64,000 bases of DNA from Apus apus (Eukaryota > Chordata > Aves > Apodiformes > Apodidae), in the NCBI RefSeq assembly GCF_020740795.1, contig NC_067282.1:38371290-38435289 (forward strand), in the 5' to 3' direction. Shown here piece after piece: positions 10,336 through 23,690 of this stretch (position 1 is its first letter; each line of letters opens with the position of its first letter). A model generated the notes under the pieces. The model was not told where the DNA came from. It saw nothing but the letters and a program-made list of their open reading frames with translations, and searched no databases. Both the position numbers and the translations under genes were made by a program.

Positions 10336-12318
10336 ATCCAATGCATAATCAATATATATAATTAGCATTCATTTAATATATAATTAATTGTTATTTTAAT
10401 CACTTTCGGTTTAAGCCATCATAAGAAAAAAAGAAATCCAGTAAGTTGAGTTTTTTAGAAATGCAGATTGTGAAGAATATATTTTGCTGTTCAGCTACTA
10501 CAAGGAATGACCATGCTTACTGACTCAGGAAAAAGTCAGTCTCATTCATAATGTGTGTGGTGCCTGTCCCACCTAATCTCCAGTTAAGACCCTTAGTTAA
10601 GACCCTTTTTGTAAGTACTATTGCTAATAATGCAATAAACGTCCTACTGTAAAACACAGGAAAAAGATGAAAAACTGATTTGGGAAAAATGGATCTCACC
10701 TACAAAAAGAAAAGAGAGATAAGTTTTTCAACAATGTGTTTTTTTCAGGTTCTGTTTTGTGTAATTATGTACTCAAGTATAGAAAGTTTATTATTTTCTA
10801 AGAGTCCTTATTATTCAGGTTGTTATTAAGTACCATAAATTGAAACTATCATGAGCAGATGATGTAAGAGAGATCTTCTAGGGGTAGCTTGCACTGGAGA
10901 GTTCTCTGCTTTGTACAGAGAAAGCATAATACTGCCTTAATGGTAATTATCTTTCTCCTTCACCACTGCTGAGCAATAGCTTTCACCCAGTTTTCTATAG
11001 TTGTTTTGTTACCACATAGAATGACACCACTTAAAAACCTGTTCCTGCTGCTTTAGTTTTATAGTTGTATTAATTTGTTTCCTTTCTCTTCATAAAAATA
11101 TCACTGAAATTTCTGTATCAAGTTCTTCCACACTGAAGTACTTTACTGATATGTGGGAGTTTTTTCAAAGTATTTGTTCTCAGAACAAACTGTAATACAT
11201 GGGACTGGTTATCAGTCTTGGCTGCTTCAATATATAATGACACAAGTGCTGATAAAATGGCAAAAGCCATCTGTCTCTGGAGTTAAATGTTTTGAAAGCA
11301 AACACAAAAGTGCATAACAAACACTCTCTTAAATTGTCTTTGTAAATATATCAGATCTTACCCAAAAATGCTTTTTTGTTGTTATTTTATTCTGTTAATA
11401 GCTGTCAAGCAGACGCATGACTTGCCTGCTCAAAAGCAGACAGGTGTAAGAAGGAAAATAATGTATGCCACTCAAGAGCTGGTCATAACCTAATGCTGGA
11501 ATTTCTGTGGGGTCTCTTATCTCTTTTTATTAGACCCAGAAGCAAAACTGCTATTTCATTGATTAACTAACTGCTGCAATTAGCAACTAGCTTCTGCTGT
11601 GTTGACCAGCTGCTTTTCAACCTGCTTCTTTAAAACTCTCTTAACACAAGGAATCTCCTTCTTCAGTTCTGAGAGTTAAGAACATAAAATAAGTTCCATT
11701 CAGTGAGGCTTTTTGGTCTCAGAAAAAACTACTGGGTGCTCTTTGCCTGAGGGCATTAAGAATAGCAGATTTGAACATGGCCATACTTTTGTTTCAGACA
11801 ATCAAAGTTATTTAACTTTTCATACTGCATCTTAGAAATAAAACAACAGGAACAAAATTTTCAGCTCTATTTAACCTCAAATACAGAAAGCTTTTTTAAG
11901 TTTTCATGGACTATTTTACTAAATAACCTTTTCTGAGACCACATGTTTTTCCACATACATTGGAATTGAAATGACATTATTACATTTCATCGAGGTTTTG
12001 CAGCTACTGCACATAATACATATAAAAACTAGAAGAGTTTATAATGAAAAAGATTATTTTGACTTTTTTTTTTTTTAAGTCTTAAGTATCAGACAAATAA
12101 ATGAGAAAAACTGTTGTTTATTTCTAGTCTGTTAAAAAAAGAAATCTCAGACTACAAAGACCCAGGCATGCTGTGCTGGATGTGTTTTCTTGGTATTATT
12201 AATTAACAGCAAGATTGTTCAGCGACTACTTAAACTATACTTTTAGTGGCTTATTGCATGGTCATTCCACCTGGCACAGTTAGTACTGAAAAAATCACAT
12301 TCTTTCCCCAAATTCCCT
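10336..12318. other. Intronic, no gene
   Basis: AT-rich sequence. A 13-bp unit AGTTAAGACCCTT is tandemly doubled near 10582-10607; nothing else was recognised. Confidence 0.5.
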
Positions 12319-12344
12319 TGTTAGGAGTCCTTGGACTCCTAACA
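12319..12344. repeat. Near-perfect palindrome (12-bp arms, 2-nt loop)
   Basis: TGTTAGGAGTCC at 12319-12330 is followed by TT and then its exact inverse complement GGACTCCTAACA at 12333-12344. It would form a 12-bp hairpin or cruciform. Confidence 0.9.
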
Positions 12345-15300
12345 TTGCTGCTATCAGTTTTGGTAGATTTATGACCACCGCTTTTTAACCTGCTATTTTT
12401 CTCTCCTCTTCCTGGAGTAGCATCCTGTGCACTCAGGTACAGACAAGACACCCCTCCTAGTGCCTGTTCCTTCTCTTGGCCCAAACTTCTTTTTCATCAC
12501 TACTGAACTAAATAGTACTGTAATGTTAGCTTAAATTTGCATTACCTAGCAGAAATATGCTGCCAGAATCCTTAATCAGCACAATAACATGAGGCAGAGG
12601 AAGACAGGGAATGGAGGGGGAGGGGTGTTGGCAGGGAGGGAGAAAGAGGCAGGGTGTAAGGGTGTGTGGGAGGTAGAACACAGAAATGCAGCAACTAAAG
12701 TATTTTCTGATAAAACAGGAAAGCCTGGTAGAGTAAGATTTTCTACACAATTCTGTGAAGTACTTAAGTGATCAAGATGGGTTCCACAGAAACCTACTTC
12801 TACACAAAATTGTCTCAGTCTTCCATTGACAGAGATTGTTTCATACTTAAATCTTTCCAAAGTTAAGAATGTCATTGTTCCCTTCCTTTGACATCTTGAG
12901 TATCTAAATCTGTTTGGCATTTTAAGAGTTCAACTAACATAGTTGAACTATTCTAGCCCAAATTCTAGCCCTCAGCTGTTCACAGAAGATAGTAAGCAAA
13001 CCATTTCCTAATCAACTGAATCCATGTTATGGGACTGCTGAGCTTGTGAGATACTAGAGGTCAAGTTTGCTTAGTGTTGTCTAGTCTTTATGAATAGACA
13101 GATGAATTACAACAGTCTTTAAATCACAAGGGCATGATCTATGTATGAAGATGCTACAGGAGGCATTCCAAAGCAGTCATGATCTGCAGTGGTGCTGAGC
13201 TGCCCATGGCATGGCTCAAACCTGGATGATTCAGTGTTCTTCACTGGTCATAAAAATCCAGCTTTGCTATTTACCATGCACTGTACATTGCCTATGTTCA
13301 GATATCTATGTCACTTGTTTTGTTGGTTTTTTTCAGAGTTTAACTGGGTGAAACTTTATACATTTTAGTAAAAAAAGTAGTTGCACTAGACAACCTAGTG
13401 TTTTCTTCTGGTTTGAAAAGTCTATGTATCAGCAAATATTAACATAAAACTGTATTGTGTATAAACTTACATTGACAAATGTTGCAAATTGTAGTACCCT
13501 TTAGAAATACAGTAGATACAAAATAATACCTAGGATTGCGTTCTGCTTTAAATTCTGTCATTAAAAAACAAACAAACAAACAAACAAACCCTCACAAACT
13601 ACTGCAATTTGTATTCTCAGCTTAAGTGTCACGTTGTGGATGCAGACAGTCACCTTCCAGGGAGAGCAAGAGAAAAGAAGTGCAAACAGGATTTGGCAAA
13701 ACCCCCTTTTGTTAACAAATAAATAAAGATTAAATGTTTTACACATCTCTCATACAGATTTCGTTCTTTAGATACAGAAGAAAAGTCAACATTTGCAAAT
13801 GGTGATAGTCCAAACACAGTAATACATGGGAAGCCAGAACAGCAGATTCTCTCCCTGAGAGGATATTGTTATTTAGACAGACTTCATGGCATACAAAGAG
13901 CAGACAGCATATCTTTATAAATCTGCATCCAACTTCAGCACGGCATGGAACTCATCCATCTTCTTGTACACTGAAGCTACTCACATGAAGAACGCTATCT
14001 CATCTAATCTTATTTTCTCAAAATTAGCATTTTTTCCTGCCATACATTTAATTTTAGCAGGACAATCTAACAAATCAAAATTCCACAGAGGATTCAAATG
14101 AACCTTCTAAATTTCATTGGCTCACTTAATGAGACCAAAGCACAGCCAGTGTTCACGTATTTGGAATAATATTCATTTTCAGCATGCATCTTTTTTTGTT
14201 ATGTAGCTCTTCATTTTGCTGCCTAAAAAAGTCTTTATTCCCAAAAGGTGATGATGGATGATGATAATAAAGTATTTATAAAGCATCCCATGGTCACAAT
14301 CATTTACTATCTTTTTTTTCTCTCACACCTAAATACTTATGGTAGTTGATCAAAGTATTTAATTTAATTGAATTACAGGCAATCTGCTGAGACAGCAACA
14401 CTTTTGACATGGTCACATTTTTTGATCTATTAATATGCCCCAAACATGAACCTGCTGTCAGTCAAAACCAACTTAAGTCTCAATTTGGAAGATTTGGTCA
14501 ACTGTTTATCATAAAATCAAATATTGTTCAGTAATTTCTAAAAAGTGCATGTGAGAAAAGTTAGGAATCAATGTAAAAAAAAAAAAAAAGTGTTATTCAA
14601 AATAAGATTGACAGAGTCTTTTGAAGCTGAGTTGAACAATATTTTTTTCTACACTAAACAGTTTTGTAAACTTTTTATGCTGCTGCTGTAAGCCTCACCA
14701 TTAACTCATGTACAGCAGAAAAAAATAAAACCAGTCAACTTGAATTTAATTTTATTTTTATTTTTTAAAGTCTAAATTAAAAGAGTTGTTTTTACTGATC
14801 GCTCTCTAACTTACAGTAAAAACCCAGTCTTCTGACTTGTGATTAATACAGATCATGCCTTGAGGGCAGGCACGATACCTTGTGATTTTTCTGAAGTAAG
14901 GATATTGGCTTTACTAATCCATAACTGAATAAAGTGCAGTTCATCATCTTACACATACATACGATAATCTGTGCTATCTGTACAAATATGCATTAAATGT
15001 ATTTGCATATATATCACATATATATATACATATTCTTATAGATGTATTTTATATATCTGTGTAAGACTTGTATCTTCATTTCACAAGAGAATGAAATTAA
15101 GAGTGATATATATTGAAAAAAAATCACTCACAAAATTAGTAACTTAATTGCTGTGCTCAGGTTGGGTATGAAGTCATCTTAGCCTCCTTGTGTTATCAAT
15201 GGAGAGAGAGGCATTTGCAGGAAGTGATTCAGCTCTCTGAAGACCTGACTCACTTTCTGGAGGTGTGAGTTTCTCTGTCCGTTGATAAAAAGGAAATCCA

Positions 15301-16086
15301 GGATGGCTATTGTATCTACCTCTACGTATTTAAAATGCATGTGATGAGGCTAGGTCTTTGTTGCTATTTCAGATGATGTTAGATTAATTCACTCTGATCT
15401 CTTGAAAATTCACTTGAATCAAGTTTTTCCATTATAAGCAAAATGGTTCCAGAAGCCAGTGAATAAACCAGCACACAGCTACACTATCCAAAATACCCAA
15501 ATGGCAGTGCACCTTGAGCATACTCATCCAGGAAGATAATTTGAAACCTGGAAGAGTCTTACTGGAGGGACCCTATAGCCAATTTATCATTCAGAAAATT
15601 AATACTTTAAAATTATTCTAGTTCGTCACACTTTGAAATATGTGGAAAACTCTCAAATGCTGCTATTTACAAGAGGGAGAGAGAGAGATGACTGCGATTG
15701 TTGAGGCTTCCTGAAGTCTTAAAAGTAGGACAGACCAGACAGTTAGAAGCCTGGAAAACAGAAAACTGGGAAAAAAGAAAAAAAAATAGTTAACAATATA
15801 AAAGGTATGGGCTAGACTGAGAAATAAGAAATTTATTGCACCACAAATCTATTTGAATTCTAAATTAGGTAAAAACTTTCTATTCAAACAAGGACTCATA
15901 CAGCTTTATTTACTCTATTTATCTCCAGGATATTCTCAGCCCATACATAGGGTTAATTAAACCCAAACTATCTATTAAGTTTCAGTAGTTTTTTAGCTTA
16001 TATCATTCAGTAATTCTCCCCAAGTATCTCCAATTCTCTTGTAGTCCCCAAGTATTGCAAATTTTCCTGTAGTCTTGAAATATAAC
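12345..16086. other. Intronic, simple repeats only
   Basis: No exon or dated transposon was recognised. There is a (CAAA)n run at 13564-13590, a poly-A run near 14576-14589, an AT/TATA-rich stretch at about 14995-15055 and a short GA repeat near 15673-15690. Confidence 0.5.
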
Positions 16087-16299
16087 TAACCTGGTTATGG
16101 AGCAGACCACCTCGCATGCCATTACACAGCATGTACAGGGCAACCAGGTGATTGAGCCCAGTCAACATGGGTTTATGAAAGGCAGGCCTTGCTTGACTAA
16201 CCTTAGGGACACGGTTTAGTAGTGGGTTGTGTAGTGCAAGGTTAATAGTTGGTCTTGGTGATTTGGTCTCCAACCAAAATGATTCTATGATTCTATACT
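16087..16299 (+). mobile_element. CR1 LINE with internal deletion (RT segment fused to 3' tail)
   Basis: The first part (about 16087-16201) translates in the plus direction to the CR1 reverse-transcriptase motif QHGFMKGRPCLTN. It then jumps straight to the CR1 3' end beginning near 16202 (GGGACACGGTTTAGTAGTGG) and finishes with CCAACCAAAATGATTCTATG and a second ATTCTAT unit. In an intact element these parts are separated by well over 1 kb, so an internal deletion is inferred. The overlapping minus-strand open frame is spurious. Confidence 0.75.
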
Positions 16300-16616
16300 A
16301 TTTGGCCATTAGTTTAATATATACTTCATAGCTTAAGAACAAGAGTTTATTCATTTTTATAGAAGGTACTGTGTTATAATAAAAAGCAACTTTTTCTTTC
16401 AAAGAAAACCATATATTTTATAGTTGCATGAAACATTGGTTTTCAAGCAAGTTTTGGAAATATTAATAGATGGAGTGTCCAACAGAACTTGATGAAAAAG
16501 ACTGGAAAACTACAGAGTATCCAAAACATAAGTTTACTACTCTTATTTACCACAGAAATGTATAAAGAAGAAACCAGGATAGAACAGCAGGAAGAGTTGT
16601 TTTCTTATTTAATCAC

Positions 16617-17607
16617 TGATCTGGTTTGGTGGGGTTTTTGGTAGCAGGAACAGCCCCAGGAAGGAAGCTGAGAAGCTCCTCCTGATCCAAAACCAGCCAA
16701 GGAGCCATTAGAGGGACAACAGGTGCTCCCCAACAATTAACATATGAAAGAACTGATATAAAACCTGAGCAGAGGAGCACTTAAAGAAGAGCTGTGCTGG
16801 AGATGGAGAGCAATGCTGGTGGTTGGTGAGGAAGAAGGGGAAGAAGGTGCCCTAGCAGAAGTTCCCCTGCAACCCCTGGCGAGATGGCAGGTTGTCCCCC
16901 TGAACTCATGGAGGAACATGGTGGAACATTCTCTGAAAGTACCAGGAGGGTTGAACTTGGCCACTGGACTTAGACTTTGTGGCCAGTGGACTTGGGTTTG
17001 CTGGCAGTGGACTCTGGTTATGCAGCTTTGGAAGGCTCTGGTGCCAGGGGAGGTTCCCAAAGCAGCCCGTGACTCTGTGGGAAGCCCAGGCTGGAGCAAC
17101 TTGCTCCGGATCTTGTGGGAAGGACTCACGAAGGAGAGGTTCGTGGAGGACTCTCTCCCATGAGAGGGACCCCATGGGGAAGCAGGGAAGGACAGTAAGG
17201 AATCCTTCCTGAGGAGGAAAGACAGGCAAGAACCACCAGCCTGTGAACTGACTCTAAACCCCATCCCCTGTCCCCCTGTGCCGCTGGGGGGAAGGAGGGA
17301 GAGAAACCAGGAACAAAGTGATTTGGGCCCGGGAAGAAAGGAGGGGTGGGGTAACACATGCAAGCCCTGCTCTTTGTGTTATGTGTGTCCTGTGTGTGTT
17401 TGATTAGTGTGAAATCACATTATTATTTTTTCCCCAAGTTGAGTCTGTTTTGCCCGGGACCTTAATCAGTGAAAAACTCTCCTTGTCCTTTTGTCTCAAC
17501 CCAGGAGCTTTGTCCTCCTCATTTCAGAGTGTGTGTGTGTGTGAGAGAGTTGAGTGAGCAGCCATGTGGCTGTTACTTTGTTGTCGTGTTGGGCCGAAAC
17601 CATGACA
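16617..17607 (+). mobile_element. Avian ERV solo LTR (copy A)
   Basis: The element is a 991-bp LTR bounded by TG (16617) and CA (17607) and flanked by an exact 5-bp target duplication ATCAC (16612-16616 and 17608-17612). A TATAAAA box is at 16757-16763, and a T-rich segment with a TTTTTTCCCCAAGTTGAGTC block follows in the R/U5 part. No primer-binding site, gag, pol or env follows, so this is a solo LTR formed by LTR-LTR recombination. It is closely similar to the element at 33415-34474 in the same orientation. The long open frames here, up to 208 codons on the minus strand, are incidental to its higher GC content. Confidence 0.88.
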
Positions 17608-17612
17608 ATCAC

Positions 17613-20600
17613 AAATAGTAGCATTCTTAATTAAAACTATGGAAAAGCTTGTTTTGCCATAAGTATAGAGCTTACTTCACTGTCCTACAACCTTTCCAGA
17701 CTTCCAGGAATTTGGTCCCAGATCTCAGTATATTCTTTATTCCTGTAGGCTTCACTTTTTCTCAGCTTAAACAAACCACAGTTTTATGAGGCACTCTTGG
17801 CTGAGGCTGTCATTTTGTTTCTCTACAAAAGTAACAAGTCTGGGTTTTAATCTTTGGAAAAATAGTTCCAAGTTATTAACTTTGTGACCTTTAGCAAATT
17901 TATAACATAAAGCTTCCAGCAGTAACAATCAGTGTAGGTTCATTTCAAATTCTATCACTTAGCTGTATTTTTAAACATTCAGGCCTATTTCCTAAGTAGT
18001 ATTTTCTTAGCACTAGATTAAACTCTGTACAGTGGCATGTGCCAAAGTAAACATTTTTCCCATGATTTTTTGATAAAAAGAAGAAAAAGCAATTACTTTA
18101 AGGAATACATGAAAAACAAGGAAAAAAAAAACCAACAATATAAAAAAGCAAAATCTTATACTCCAGACAGCAATTCTTGTAAAACACAAATGCAGAAATA
18201 TACCACGGTGTTTAAAAATTGAATGATAATTAAGAAATATAATTAAGACTACTTTTGCACAGAAATATTAAATTCATTCCATAATCAGGTTAAATTCAGC
18301 TGTCTAAACAAACATTAAATTTAAGACAAAATGCATATTTTTATGAAGCCCTAATACTAGTTTATGTCTCTTGTCACTTTCATGTTTTTCTATTTTCCTT
18401 CAGTACAATTCAGACCAAAATCAAATTTAGGTTAAACTGAACTTGTTGCAAATTTGTGGCAGATGCCTTATGTGTAAGTGCTATTATGTAAATAAGCAGC
18501 TTAACTGAAAATACTTTTTGAAGTAGATTTCTCTTTGCAGAATTAGGACCTAAATCTGGGAACTCTTTCTCCTAACTTAAGCTACATGAATCTGAATAAG
18601 TGAAGTATATAACAGGAGAAAGTGCTTAAATTAGGTGCCTAGTAAGTTTGATTATATTGTTTATTTTGTCTTCCATTCTACAAAAAAAAAATACGTTTGA
18701 TAAATTTCACAGGACACAGATGTCAGATATGCCATTAAACTAATCCAGAGGCGAAAGAACCATTTCCTAATTCTGCTTGTGTAACAGCAACTCATTTAGT
18801 TCATTTTGTAGAATTCAGTTCAGTGCCAGCTGAGTTGTCAGAACTGCAGGCATATTACACAGAGAATACTAGGAAGTGCTTTTCTTCATTATATCTGAGC
18901 TACAACCATGCTTCAGTTCCTTCATTTTCTTTAAAAGCTATGTTCATTTACATCATTTTTTCAGAAGAGATATCCGTAAGTCTCTTAATGAGCTTATGTG
19001 GGGTTTACAATAAAATTCCCATTAAACAAATGTTCCTGAGTGAAAACACTTACATTTTATCAAACCATGCTTGAAAATTAATCTGTCCTGTATTTAGTCA
19101 TTATATTCAATATACTGAAAATTAATATGGAAGCAATGTCTCTATACACTATTTCCCAAACAATTTTGCTTAGTTACATAGTCCTATTGTAATCTTTGGC
19201 AAAAGCAGTACTTCCAGGCTTTCAAATCTTACCTAGAAGACCGAAGAAAAAAATCTTTGTGATTCTAAAGAGGAAATATTTTACCTAAATAGTGAATCCA
19301 CATTTAATGCAGTTTATTTTGTCTTCTTTCTATTTAACGAAAAATCTCAGCAAGTCACGCCTTCCACACCCCTTAACAATTTTTTTTATTATTTTTTTTT
19401 AGTGTATATTATTTTTTCATACAAGAGATACTAGAAAGTAGGCCACTTTAGGTTGCATCCAAATCTAAGTACACAGTAAAAAGATTTTCTGAGTTGGTGC
19501 ACAAAGTGCATGTATAGTATATCTCCACTACCACATTTAGAGGAATCTCCTGCATGGTATCTCCACGTGCTTGAACTTTTTTAAGCAAACAAGTATTAAC
19601 AAATATTGATAATTTTTAAATGGATTAAAATTGATTGAGAGAGATGCTGAAGGAAGAATTGTTATTATGAGCAGAGATAATGAACACTTACACATGTAAC
19701 AGGCACTTTACATTCACATTTATGATACTTCACAGCTTGTTTTCCCAAGTAATAAAAAAAAAATAAAATTGGAAGTTTTGGAAATTCAGTTTGTTTGTAA
19801 AGCAACTTATGAACCAAGAGAACACCAAGAGAAACTGTTACTTTGCTGTTCTTATACCACTGGTTTTGTACAATTCAAAAAAACAAGATTTGCTTGTTGC
19901 TTACCTCCTTAGAATTAATTTCATGGTTATAAAATGTGGGTAGAAACTTGCATTTCTTGCCCAATCACATAAGAATCTGACAATTCCTGTATCATGACAG
20001 TTGCAAATACTTGGCATTTCACTGAACATTTTTTTTGCTCCAATATGAGACTTAAAGGTAAACAGTACTGGTTTTATTTTCCATCTTGTAGCAATAATGA
20101 AAATTTTAAAAAATTAAAACCCAATGTTTAATATAATTTTGGTCACACACACTTAACAAGGTATATTAGACGCGTATCACATTCAACCTTCTGAAAATAA
20201 CAGGAAGTATAAACAGCTTCGTGCTTACTGAACTCATAGAAATGAAAAACTATGAAGCAACTAAGATCAACAGCCTGAAATTACATACTTTTATTTTTTA
20301 ATTAAAAAAAACAACAACAAAAGCAGCTGATTTATCAGATTATAAGCTAATGAAGAATCCCAGTTGCTGGACTTAGTTCACTGAACATGGACACTCTACG
20401 TTCCTGACAAGAACTGCAGTGCAGATGTTAATTATTAGTTATATAATGCCTTGTCAAAACACCTAAGAATTATTGTTCTGTTAATAACTTTGTCCTGTGC
20501 TTGGGTTCAGTGACTGATTCCAGCTGAAGAATGCTGAAAAGGATCACTGACACTTGGTTAGGACATCTAGTCTTTCCCCGCAAACCCCAGCTAGTAATGC

Positions 20601-23399
20601 CTGGCTTTGTGCCAACAGCTTAATTTTAGAAGAGGAACTATTATGAAATTGCAGTTACAAGGGAATTAACAGTCACATTTAAAAAGATTTTTACCCTTGT
20701 ATCAAGTGAGTTAATTTATTTAATGGTAACTTCAGAGGCAGCAAGTCATTTAGAAACAATGCCAAACACTTCAGAGCACAATGACCTACCTGAGATGCCA
20801 GAGTACTTTACTGGTAGACAAACAAAAGTATTCCAGGCCAATTTATTTAGTGGGATAACAGAGATAGGCAGCTGTTTTTCCTCACGTACCTCTTCTCCTT
20901 CAAAATAGGTTGGAGTTTTGCTACTGCCTTGGCTGTAAAAGAGTCTTTTGTCTGTATAGAGAACCAAACGAATTTTACCATCAAGCCTGCTTTAAGAAAG
21001 CATGGGCTGAAAGAAACAGATCAATTCTCTTGTTAACTGCAAGTCATTCGTTCAGTATTTAGCTTCCCTATATACCATGCCAATTCCTCCTTCACAAGTT
21101 CTTCAGGTCAAGACTTTACTTTTCCCAAGTTTTCTATATATGGTTCTGCTTAGTCTCTTTTTGACGTGTTTTCTACTCAGGTCTCATCAGTATTCCTGTT
21201 TGTTTCTCCAAAAAACTACTTCCTCCCACCATCTTCTCACTGCTTCAATGATAAATTCTTCTCTTACACATTTATATTACCTAATTTAGTTACCAGATTT
21301 CACTTAAAATTAGTGAGGGGCTTCTTTTTGTACTTCATTTACATAGAAAACTTAAGGTTAGTTAAATACAGAGTCATAAGTAAGTAGGATTCATTCCACC
21401 CTAGGGTTCAGCTCTAGAGACAGTCATTTGAACTGATTATAGAAAGAGAAGGTTTTATCTTGCATATTTGCAACTTCAAAGATCAAGGAGATAAAGTGCT
21501 ATAGAGGATCCAAATATAGAATGGAGATTCAGATTCAGATTAAAAAAAATCAGGTATCTGTAACATATATATCTACATGGGAACCACAGATATGTGTATT
21601 TTCTAATCTCTAATTTTAATTAACAGAGATCCTTTCAATTCTATTAGTCCAGTTGATATAATACAGTAATTCACCACACCAGAAGCAGAAGTGAATCTGA
21701 ACTGCTCTCTATATTAAACTTACTGTTTTGACTAGATCTCCATCAACCTTAAGAAGTAAAGGCACCTAATTCTTGCATACACAACTTCATTGTAGATAGT
21801 TAAATTTAGCATTTGAATCTGGAGCTATGTCATACCTTTGGCTTTGCCATAACACTTCATCTCTTTGATCTCTTGATGTGTGCACACAGATTAGGAAACT
21901 TTCCTTTACACAATTAATTATTTCTTTAAAACTAACTGCTATATCAAACCACTGACTTTTTTACTTTAAAAAGTAAGCCTACGGAAGTAATTAATTTTCC
22001 TGAGCTTTGTTACCTGTGAGTGGGTTCCATCTGGCCAGAACAGAGCCCCCACTCTAGCAGGGCTTTCAGGTAGTCTCAAAATACATGCTGAAGAGTTTCA
22101 GCAACATTTCTCTAGAGATTTTTTTTTTCATTTTTTTTTTTTTTTTCTGCATGGTGACACAAAAATAGAATGGAATTTCATAGAAATACCAGGGACAGCA
22201 TTCACTTTCACAGCACGGAAGATCTCTATCACCACAGCAGGATGAATTTCTGCAGTATTAAGAGACCAAAGCTGTAGCTGTAGGACACAGGGCCCGCCAA
22301 CAAAGCTGAGAAACAGTCAACAGCCGAAAATTCCACTAATGCTAATGGCCTTGCTGAGTGCAAAGTGAGATGACAAACCCTTCAAAATAGTTTGAAAAGA
22401 TGGATTACATCGTAAATTGCATTTGGTCCCCCATTCCAGCCTTAAGTGCTAGCAGTATTCCTGATTAAAATGGAAAGTGTTGTTCCCTGCTGTGGGGAGA
22501 AAAATAGCATGGAAAGCAGAAAACACCTGGCAGACACCTTGAATATGAAACTTTTTATTAAGCACTGCATTTTTTTTTTTTTCTGTTAATTAATCTGTTT
22601 CCAACTTCTCAGTAGTCTGACTTTCAAAGGAACTTGAAGCTCTGTCAGTTGCTGTACCTGCATTGTCAAAGAACATGGGAATGACAGAAACATCTTGGTA
22701 ATTTGTTCACTGCTGGCTTGCAAATTCCATTCACAGTGCTCTTTTTCCAGATGGCAGTAATATTAAAAACATTATTTGCCCTAACAGTTATGCATTGACA
22801 GTTTATTCTCTGGGCCTATGTTCATTTACTAAGTAAACCTTCATGGTCCTACTATTTTTCAGCTAAGAAATGGAGGTAGTAAGATCTCCTTGTTGACAAG
22901 GCTGATTAAGTAAGACTGCAACTCGTGTCTGCACAAATGCCCACCTCAGCATAGCCTGCAGCAGTCACAGCACCAACTAAAAATACTTCTTTAAACTTCA
23001 TGCTAACTCTCTTGCACAGCACCTGAGGTTTCCTGTCCATACTTAATGGGCTTTTGTCTGATACTTGCTGTCTGCTGAAGACAAATGGGCACAACTGATC
23101 AGAGGAAAAATCCAAATTCAACACCAACCAATTTTATAAATATGTGAAGCATGAGATGAGTGCTATCTGACTGGGATGTCATAAATGTATAGATGAACTT
23201 AGGGGAGAAAAAGAGCAAGCCTAAGTTACCACAAATCTGTAAGAACTGATCTGAAGGAATTAAACAGAATTAAAAAGGAAAATATAACACTGTGACAACT
23301 GAAAAATGGGAGGATTTGCCACATCTATTTAAAGAATGGTAGATAATGTGAGATTATCATATTAAATTACTTCATTTTTAGAAGAAAAGGAAACTAAAT
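17613..23399. other. Intronic, no gene recognised
   Basis: AT-rich sequence with T-runs (19380-19420; 22121-22147; about 22570-22582). A diverged patch near 22855-22880 faintly recalls a MIR but is too weak to call. The patch 22200-22450 has balanced composition and is a candidate conserved segment. Confidence 0.5.
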
Positions 23400-23690
23400 A
23401 AATCTCTGTACTTCAGTAAAGCATGTGATGAAGTGTCATACAGGAAAATATTTTAGTTTTTCTAGAATATATACTAATAGAACCTGTAGGTTGATTTAAC
23501 AAGTGACTAGATAGTGCTAAAAAGAGAAGTATGGGGCTGCAGAGAGGTTCCACATAATTCAGTATTAGAACTAATCCTGAACAGTATTTTCAGTAAAGAC
23601 CTTGATGCAAAGGGCTGCTCCTGACACAAAACTGGGAAGTACCATCAGTAAAGACCAAGTTATCTTAACAAAAGAACTAAAGAAAGAAAG
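23400..23690 (+). mobile_element. Ancient CR1 LINE reverse-transcriptase fragment
   Basis: Decayed but ordered CR1 RT motifs are readable in the plus direction: FSKACDEVSY near 23411-23440 (family FSKAFDTVSH), VPHNSVLELILNSIFSKDLD at about 23547-23606 (family [20 protein letters not shown]), and PDTKLGS near 23616-23640 (family FADDTKLGG). The catalytic box has lost residues and frames shift, so this is a fossil, much older than the CR1 at 26741-27827. Confidence 0.7.

Noticed and set aside
16737..17363. 208-codon minus-strand open frame
   Set aside because: It lies wholly inside the LTR at 16617-17607 and is antisense to it. The higher GC content explains the long frame; there is no gag, pol or env similarity, and the homologous copy B breaks it into different frames.
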